8,981 nt of DNA from an uncultured Clostridia bacterium. Lineage in GTDB: Bacteria > Bacillota > Clostridia > Oscillospirales > Acutalibacteraceae. The notes below the pieces were generated by a model, which worked only from the letters and a program-made list of their open reading frames with translations, did no database searches and was not told where the DNA came from. Positions 1-4,872 of the stretch are shown here, piece by piece (positions within the stretch are counted from its first letter, which is position 1; each line of letters begins with the position of its first letter). The DNA lies in assembly GCA_937915775.1 (NCBI GenBank), contig CALGGQ010000163.1, forward strand, positions 1 to 8,981. Direction: 5' to 3'. The position numbers and the translations under genes are program-made.

Positions 1-15
1 ACGCTCTTCCGATCT
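1..15 (+). other. Illumina adapter remnant at contig end
   Basis: The bases ACGCTCTTCCGATCT are identical to the last 15 bases of the standard Illumina TruSeq read-1 (universal) adapter. This is not biological sequence. It shows that position 1 is the physical end of an assembled contig built from at least one untrimmed read, and that real sequence starts at about position 16. It also removes any basis for calling a gene start in this part of the window. Confidence 0.95.
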
Positions 16-1743
16 GAGACCGTGCAGACAGAAGCTTCGCAGGCTGTAGAAAACGCACAGGCTGCAGCAGCAGAGACAGTAGAAAAGGTACAGACCGCAG
101 CAACACAGACGGTTGAAAATACACAGGCGCAGGCTGCGGCAGCAGGGGCACAGGCAAAACCCCAAGCTGCAAATATAGCAGAGAAAGCAAAGGGCCTAAC
201 AAAGCAGGCAAAGATGCTGCTTTGCGGCATCGCAGGCGTGATCGTTGTAGTGTTGCTTGCAATCATCATAGCTTCGCTTGCAGGAAAATCCGGCAATTCC
301 ATCATGGTAAGCAGAAATGCCTTAACAATGCTCGAAAACAGCGAAGACGAAGTATACTGCTTTGTTAACGGCTACGGAAAATCCGTAAAGATTAAGGACG
401 TTGAGGGAGAATTCTATTCATTGCTCTCTTCTTCGGACGGATCTGTGATCATAGGTAAGGACGATGAAAACTACTATGCAGTGTCCATAAAGGGAGCTGT
501 CAAGCTTGCGGATTACCTGAACTATGCAGCTGTTTCAGGGGATAATTCCACTGTTGCCTTTATTACCGGCAACGATGACGATAACACTCTTTACCTTATT
601 AACTTAAAGTCGAAGAAAAAAACGAAGATAGCCTCCGACGTGTCAAGCACTGTGCTTTCCGTATCCTTAAAGGGCAAGGCGGTTGCTTACATCAAGGATG
701 ATATGCTCTACGTGTCGACCGGCAGCGGAAATGCTACGAAGATCGCAGGAAAATCCACTCCTCTGGCAGTTTCCGATAACGGCAAGATGCTCTATTATAT
801 TGATAGTAGCGAAACGGAAACACTAAAGCTTTATAACGGCAAGGATAAGCTGAAGATCTCCGACACCGTAAATAGGAAGATGTACGTTGTCAACAGCACT
901 CTTTCACAGGTGATCTACACTACATATGAGGACGGCGAGTATAAGACTTTTTTGAGCGAAAACGGCAAAAAGCGCTGGTACTGGCTGGATGGCGATAAAC
1001 GGATTCCTGTGGAGGGCAAGGTCGTCTTTGACGAGGTAACGTTCTCCTATGTGGAGGGCAAGGTCGTGCTGCGCGATATCAGCCTGTATGCCAAGCCCGC
1101 ACAGAAAATCGCCTTTGTCGGCTCCACCGGTGCCGGAAAGACAACGATTACCAACCTGATTAACCGCTTTTACGATATTCAGGAGGGCACCATCACCTAT
1201 GACGGCATTGATATCAAGCGGATTAAGAAGGCGGATTTGCGCAAATCACTGGCGATGGTGCTGCAGGATACGCACCTGTTTACGGGCACGATTATGGATA
1301 ATATCCGCTACGGCAGGCTGGACGCTACCGATGAGGAGTGCATTGCCGCCTCCAAGCTCGCTTCGGCGCATTCGTTTATTCGTCATCTGAAAGACGGTTA
1401 TGAAACGGAAATCACCGCCGACGGCGCGAACCTTTCGCAGGGGCAGCGCCAGCTGCTCGCGATTGCCAGAGCCGCGGTTGCCGACCCGCCTGTGATGATT
1501 CTGGACGAGGCGACCTCCTCGGTCGATACGCGAACGGAAGCGCATATTGAGCACGGTATGGACCGTCTGATGGAGGGCAGAACGGTGTTTGTGATTGCGC
1601 ACCGCCTCTCCACCGTGCGCAACGCCAACGCCATCATGGTGCTCGAGCACGGCAACATTATTGAGCGCGGTGACCACGACTCTCTGCTGGCGCAAAAGGG
1701 CAGATATTATGAGCTTTGCACCGGCAAGGCGCAGCTGTCCTAA
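16..1743 (+). CDS. Chimeric frame: membrane beta-propeller-like protein joined to ABC exporter ATPase domain
   Basis: The frame is open to the left edge, so the GTG at 22 is not a credible start: there is no ribosome binding site and no upstream stop. Residues are numbered from that GTG. Residues 1-60 are an Ala/Gln/Thr/Glu-rich, repeat-like helical stretch. Residues 65-88 form one hydrophobic membrane segment. Residues 105-312 contain short beta-rich units with Asp/Gly turns, resembling a TolB- or DUF5050-like propeller. From about residue 318 the protein is a complete ABC exporter nucleotide-binding domain: Walker A GSTGAGKTT at 367-375, signature LSQGQ at 471-475, Walker B VMILDEATS at 491-499 and H-loop H527. 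The ABC half lacks the roughly 300-residue transmembrane domain expected of such exporters. GC content rises across the join (row 301-360 has 25/60 G+C, row 1081-1140 has 36/60). I read this as two unrelated genes joined artificially; a real fusion is possible but less likely. The ABC half would act as the ATPase of a membrane exporter; the propeller half has no assignable function. Confidence 0.8.
   Translation, partial: ETVQTEASQAVENAQAAAAETVEKVQTAATQTVENTQAQAAAAGAQAKPQAANIAEKAKGLTKQAKMLLCGIAGVIVVVLLAIIIASLAGKSGNSIMVSRNALTMLENSEDEVYCFVNGYGKSVKIKDVEGEFYSLLSSSDGSVIIGKDDENYYAVSIKGAVKLADYLNYAAVSGDNSTVAFITGNDDDNTLYLINLKSKKKTKIASDVSSTVLSVSLKGKAVAYIKDDMLYVSTGSGNATKIAGKSTPLAVSDNGKMLYYIDSSETETLKLYNGKDKLKISDTVNRKMYVVNSTLSQVIYTTYEDGEYKTFLSENGKKRWYWLDGDKRIPVEGKVVFDEVTFSYVEGKVVLRDISLYAKPAQKIAFVGSTGAGKTTITNLINRFYDIQEGTITYDGIDIKRIKKADLRKSLAMVLQDTHLFTGTIMDNIRYGRLDATDEECIAASKLASAHSFIRHLKDGYETEITADGANLSQGQRQLLAIARAAVADPPVMILDEATSSVDTRTEAHIEHGMDRLMEGRTVFVIAHRLSTVRNANAIMVLEHGNIIERGDHDSLLAQKGRYYELCTGKAQLS
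958..975 (+). other. Probable chimera junction
   Basis: Sequence on the left fits the propeller-like protein. The W-x-W stretch starting at residue 319 fits the linker that precedes the ATPase domain in some clostridial ABC exporters. The A-rich bases GAAAACGGCAAAAAG (958-972) encode ENGKK, which could belong to either partner, so a short shared sequence may have caused the join. The exact breakpoint cannot be fixed from this sequence alone. Confidence 0.55.
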
Positions 1744-1835
1744 TCAATATCTTGTGTAGCAAAACAGCTTTGACTACCATGGGTACTGACATTTTATATA
1801 GTTAATTTTTTACAGAAAAAATTATTAAAAAAGTC
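1744..1835. other. AT-rich intergenic region, no gene seen
   Basis: There is no convincing open frame and no strong hairpin followed by a T-run after the ABC stop codon at 1741-1743. A T-run at 1806-1811 lacks a stable upstream stem. The region leads into the promoter of the surface-protein gene. Confidence 0.5.
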
Positions 1836-1864
1836 TTTACAAAAGGGGCGAATAATGCTATAAT
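1836..1864 (+). promoter_or_regulatory. Sigma-A type promoter of the surface-protein gene
   Basis: The -35 box TTTACA (1836-1841) is separated by exactly 17 bases from a perfect -10 box TATAAT (1859-1864). Transcription should start near 1871, giving a leader of about 50 bases before the ATG at 1921. The near-consensus boxes predict strong expression of the small anchored protein. Confidence 0.85.
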
Positions 1865-1920
1865 CTGTATGATTAAACTATATTGGATTAATATCTATAC
1901 TGAATTATGAGGTGTTAAAA

Positions 1921-2451
1921 ATGAAAAAGGTTTTATCTATTGTACTTTCCCTGGTGATGCTTCTCAGCGCAGGCATGGCTACCATGAGTGCTTTTGCGGC
2001 AACCGTCGGCAGCTATGAGTCAACCACAAAGCCGTTTGATAACAAAATTATTACCCGCGTAAACGGCAAGGACTCCAACGACATCGACTATGAGAAGGAT
2101 GACGACAAGCGTCAGATTAAGTTCACCTACACCGGCGACGGTAAGGTTACCGGCTGGGAATTTGAAGGTATGACGGAAGGCGTTGATTACGAAATCGTTG
2201 AGAGAGGCGATAACTATATCATTATCCACATTCTTGAGGACTATGACGGCGACGTTATTGCTAACGCTATCGTAGAGGAGCCTACCAGTGAAACCACTAC
2301 TGTTCCGGAATCCACTACTGCGGCAACCACCAAGAAGAACGAAGACCAGAAGTCCCCTGCAACAGGCGCTTCTGTAGCAGCCGGTATTGCAGCAATGGGC
2401 GCCGGTGCCGCTATTCTTGCAGCTCTTAAGAGAAAGAATGACGCTGAATAA
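1921..2451 (+). CDS. Small secreted cell-wall-anchored protein with SPATG sorting signal
   Basis: This 176-residue protein starts best at ATG 1921, preceded by GAGGTG at 1909-1914 with 6 bases of spacing. The GTG at 1912 overlaps that ribosome binding site and is rejected. Residues 1-26 are a classic signal peptide with a Lys-Lys start, a hydrophobic core and AFA before the likely cleavage site. Residues 27-119 form one acidic, beta-rich extracellular domain that I do not recognise. Residues 120-138 are a Thr/Ser/Pro-Glu spacer of the kind that spans the wall. The C-terminus is a complete sorting signal: SPATG at 145-149, a hydrophobic Ala/Gly-rich helix at 150-169 and a KRK tail at 170-172. 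SPATG fits the [S/P]PxTG motif reported for Clostridioides difficile sortase B. A class B sortase is encoded next door, so this protein is its likely substrate. The role of the exposed domain (adhesin, ligand binder or wall protein) is unknown. Confidence 0.85.
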   Translation: MKKVLSIVLSLVMLLSAGMATMSAFAATVGSYESTTKPFDNKIITRVNGKDSNDIDYEKDDDKRQIKFTYTGDGKVTGWEFEGMTEGVDYEIVERGDNYIIIHILEDYDGDVIANAIVEEPTSETTTVPESTTAATTKKNEDQKSPATGASVAAGIAAMGAGAAILAALKRKNDAE

Positions 2452-2463
2452 TTTTTGAGTGTT

Positions 2464-2495
2464 AAGCCCGTAACGTGAGTTATGGGCTTTTTTTT
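2464..2495 (+). terminator. Intrinsic terminator after the surface-protein gene
   Basis: An 11-bp stem (2464-2474 with 2479-2489, one G-U pair) closes a GTGA loop and runs into eight T residues (2488-2495). It lies 12 bases after the surface-protein stop. No promoter is evident between it and the sortase gene, so it probably attenuates rather than fully isolates the downstream genes, keeping the substrate mRNA more abundant than the sortase mRNA. That last point is inference. Confidence 0.9.
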
Positions 2496-2518
2496 GACGA
2501 AAATTAACGGAGGGAATT

Positions 2519-3331
2519 ATGGCTGACGAACGATACGATTTGCCCGAGGAAGAGGAGCAGGATAATCGGCGCGGTATACGCATTATTCTGATTATCCTTG
2601 CCGTCATACTGCTGGTGTTCGGCGGCATCTATACGGGCTATTACTTCTACAGCAGCTATGAAGCGCTGAAGGAGGAGGAATCGCTCTCGCAGGTAACCGT
2701 CACACAGCCGTCTACTACCGAGGCGCAGGCGCTGATTGACAATCCGATTGATTTCAAAACGCTGTGGGAAACGAATGCCGATGTCATTGGCTGGCTGCAG
2801 GTGCCGGACACCAAGGTGGATTATCCCATTGTGCAGCACGGGTATGACGACAGCTTTTATCTCAAGCACTCGGCGGTTGACCAGTCGTGGAAATCGAGCG
2901 GCGCGATTTATACCGAGCTGTGCAACTTCAAGGATTTTACCGATAGGGTGACGGTGATTTACGGCCACAACGGCTATTCGGATACGATGTTCACCACCCT
3001 GCACTACTTTGAGAAAGCAGATTTCTTTAACGAGCACGAATTCTTTTATATTTACAGACCGGGCGAAAAGCTGACGTATCGGATTGTGTCCGCCTTCAAG
3101 TATGACGACAGGCATATTATGAACAGCTTTGATTTCCACCAGCCGTCCGTCTTTGCGGAGTTTGAGGAGATGATTATGAACCCGCAGACAACGGCGAAGA
3201 ATGTGCGTGAGCTGGAGCAGCCGCTCGGTGCAAACGATAAAATTGTCGTGCTCTCCACCTGCATTACCAACCAGAAAAGCAACAGATATTTAGTATGCGG
3301 AGTATTAATGAAGAATGAAAAGACCAATTGA
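2519..3331 (+). CDS. srtB: Class B sortase
   Basis: This 270-residue membrane transpeptidase should cleave a sorting signal and link the protein to peptidoglycan on the outer face of the membrane. The start ATG has a strong GGAGGG at 2509-2514. Residues 1-19 are a short acidic cytoplasmic tail, 20-43 form the membrane anchor, and about 75-265 form the catalytic domain. The catalytic triad is visible: His150 in VIYGHN, Cys248 in LSTC and Arg256 in NRYLVC. The N-terminal anchor, the segment resembling WLQVPDTKVDYPIVQ (92-106) and the length fit class B rather than class A. The gene lies 67 bases after a gene for an SPATG protein, the probable substrate, and its last 17 bases overlap the start of the LCP gene. 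The symbol reflects the sortase class; orthology to a named srtB is not shown. Confidence 0.92.
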   Translation: MADERYDLPEEEEQDNRRGIRIILIILAVILLVFGGIYTGYYFYSSYEALKEEESLSQVTVTQPSTTEAQALIDNPIDFKTLWETNADVIGWLQVPDTKVDYPIVQHGYDDSFYLKHSAVDQSWKSSGAIYTELCNFKDFTDRVTVIYGHNGYSDTMFTTLHYFEKADFFNEHEFFYIYRPGEKLTYRIVSAFKYDDRHIMNSFDFHQPSVFAEFEEMIMNPQTTAKNVRELEQPLGANDKIVVLSTCITNQKSNRYLVCGVLMKNEKTN

Positions 3332-4772
3332 CCCCAATCTCAGCAATCGCGGCGAGGACGATATCCTGCTGAATATCGGCGAGGCAAAGCCGGAGTTCGG
3401 CTTTAATGATTATACCGAACCGAAGCCGGAGCCGCAGTTTGAAATGAACGATAAAATCGAGGTGGCGACCATCAGCGGTACGCCGATGAAAACGCTGGAG
3501 GCGGACGAGCCTGCTGCCGAGGACACGGCGGAGCACCATCACCATCACACATCTGACGGGACGGAACATCATCACTATTCGTCCGACGGCTCCTCGCATC
3601 ATCATTCCTCAGGCAGTTCTTCTCATCACCATTCCTCAAGCAGCTCGTCGCATCACTCGTCGAGCAGCTCGTCGCATCACCATTCGTCCGGCAGCTCCTC
3701 TCACAGCCATTCCTCAAGCAGCTCGCATCACCATTCTTCTTCCAAAAAGAGCAAGAAAAAGATGCCGCTGCCTGCCAAAATAGCGCTGGCAATTCTGCTT
3801 ATATTGCTGCTGCTCGTAGTCATTGCGGTCGCGACGTTCTTCGTGATGCGGCATTTAGGGCATCAGCAGTTCAAGCCCACGGCTTCCGCGGACGCACCGT
3901 ATCAGGAAACGATTGAATATAACGGCCACACCTATCGTTACAATGATGATGTGATTGCACTGGCGTTTATGGGTATTGACCAGCGGAAGCTGGAAACCGC
4001 GGACCAGACGGATTTCGTCGGTGCGTCGGACGCCGATTTAGTGGCCGCCGTTGATACCAAAACCGGTCAGACGAAGGTCATCGCCATCCCGCGTGATACG
4101 ATGGTGGATATTGATATCTTTACCGAAAGCGGCATTTTGCTGCGTACCCAGCAGGCGCAGCTCTGCCTGGCGTATGCGTACGGCGACGGCGGTGTGAAAA
4201 GCTGTGAAAGCACCGTCGCGGCAATGAGCCGTGTGCTGTATAATATTCCCATCAGCCGTTATTATGCGCTGGATCTGGACGGCATTAAGCCGCTTAACGA
4301 CGCCATCGGCGGCGTTACGGTTGTTTCTCTGTACGATTTCACCAATCTCGGCATCAAAAAGGGAGACACGGTTACCCTGCACGGCGATATGGCGGAATGG
4401 TACGTCAGAATTCGTGATATGGACGAGGTGTCTGCATCGCTCAACAGAACGGAACGCCAGGTGCAGTACGTTAAGGCGTACGCCAACCAGGTGCTGCCGG
4501 CGGTTATCAAGGATTTTTCCATTGTTTCCAATCTCTATTCCGTCGCTTCGGATTATTCCGCGACGAACTTAACCCTCAGCAACACGACCTATCTTGCGTC
4601 GCTGCTGCTCTCCAAGGGCATCAGAAACTTTGATACCTACACCATTCAGGGCGAGATGAAGGGCTCTGTGGAGGACCCGTTCGTTCCCGGTATTATCCAC
4701 GCAGAGTTTTATCCCGATGATGACAGCGTGATGCAAATCGTGCTGGATACCTTCTACCAGCAAATTGATTAA
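3315..4772 (+). CDS. LytR-CpsA-Psr (LCP) family wall-polymer transferase with His/Ser-rich tail
   Basis: This is a 485-residue single-pass membrane protein. LCP enzymes transfer undecaprenyl-linked glycopolymers (teichoic acid or capsule) onto peptidoglycan outside the membrane. Residues 1-73 are acidic and probably disordered. Residues 74-143 are a His/Ser-rich stretch with about 24 His. A Lys-rich stop follows at 144-149 and the membrane helix at 155-178. The extracellular LCP domain spans about 212-480. Family hallmarks seen are ASDADL (237-242), the acid residues of the magnesium/pyrophosphate site; IPRDT (258-262) with catalytic-type Arg260; AYAYGDGG (286-293); IGGVTV (331-336); and a later Arg-rich segment ending NRTERQ. 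The start ATG lies 17 bases before the end of the sortase frame, with only a distant GGAG at 3299-3302, so translation is probably coupled to the sortase. The polymer it transfers cannot be deduced. Confidence 0.9.
   Translation: MKRPIDPNLSNRGEDDILLNIGEAKPEFGFNDYTEPKPEPQFEMNDKIEVATISGTPMKTLEADEPAAEDTAEHHHHHTSDGTEHHHYSSDGSSHHHSSGSSSHHHSSSSSSHHSSSSSSHHHSSGSSSHSHSSSSSHHHSSSKKSKKKMPLPAKIALAILLILLLLVVIAVATFFVMRHLGHQQFKPTASADAPYQETIEYNGHTYRYNDDVIALAFMGIDQRKLETADQTDFVGASDADLVAAVDTKTGQTKVIAIPRDTMVDIDIFTESGILLRTQQAQLCLAYAYGDGGVKSCESTVAAMSRVLYNIPISRYYALDLDGIKPLNDAIGGVTVVSLYDFTNLGIKKGDTVTLHGDMAEWYVRIRDMDEVSASLNRTERQVQYVKAYANQVLPAVIKDFSIVSNLYSVASDYSATNLTLSNTTYLASLLLSKGIRNFDTYTIQGEMKGSVEDPFVPGIIHAEFYPDDDSVMQIVLDTFYQQID
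3591..3743 (+). repeat. In-frame 27-base tandem repeats coding the His/Ser tail
   Basis: Five repeat units (3591-3617, 3618-3644, 3645-3668, 3669-3695, 3696-3722) and one partial unit (3723-3743) can be aligned. The consensus peptide is SSHHHSSxS. The third unit is 24 bases, an in-frame loss of one His codon. Synonymous differences between units (TCT/TCG/TCC, CAT/CAC) show the array is not freshly duplicated. Unit gains and losses in multiples of three would keep the LCP frame, so length variation between strains is expected. Confidence 0.85.
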
Positions 4773-4791
4773 ATACCTATATATAATAGAA

Positions 4792-4824
4792 AAGGGCTGA
4801 CGCAAGTTTCTTGCGTCAGCCCTT
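4792..4824. terminator. Shared bidirectional terminator hairpin
   Basis: A perfect 15-bp inverted repeat (4792-4806 with 4810-4824) has a 3-base loop. It lies between two converging genes, 19 bases after the LCP stop and about 47 bases after the flavoprotein stop. Read on the minus strand the stem is followed by a T-rich tract (TTTTCTATTAT), a good intrinsic terminator. On the plus strand the following bases are less T-rich, so plus-strand termination is probably weaker. Confidence 0.85.
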
Positions 4825-4830
4825 CACTAT

Positions 4831-4872
4831 TAACTACTAACCACTAACTACTAACTATTAACTACTAACTAC
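4831..4872. repeat. Six tandem copies of a 7-base repeat (TAACTAC)
   Basis: Units at 4831, 4838, 4845, 4852, 4859 and 4866 read TAACTAC, TAACCAC, TAACTAC, TAACTAT, TAACTAC and TAACTAC. On the minus strand the unit contains TAG, and because seven is not a multiple of three the array places stop codons in all three minus frames. The stop codon of the flavoprotein gene (4872-4874) lies at its edge. The array abuts the terminator hairpin. Confidence 0.9.

Noticed and set aside
22..24. GTG as start of the first gene
   Set aside because: No ribosome binding site, no upstream stop, and the bases before it are adapter; the gene is truncated at the contig end.
1912..1914. GTG as start of the surface-protein gene
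   Set aside because: It is part of the GAGGTG ribosome binding site for the ATG at 1921, which begins a normal MKK signal peptide.
2494..2522. Possible promoter (TTGACG) just after the first terminator
   Set aside because: A -10 box at normal spacing would fall on the sortase ATG and reads TTATGG, which is not a -10 element.
3179..3202. NPQT (residues 221-224) in the sortase, like the classical sortase B sorting motif
   Set aside because: It is internal in the catalytic domain with no following hydrophobic helix or basic tail, so it cannot be a sorting signal; coincidence.
4831..4872. CRISPR-like array
   Set aside because: Units are 7 bases with no spacers and no cas genes nearby; a simple tandem repeat.
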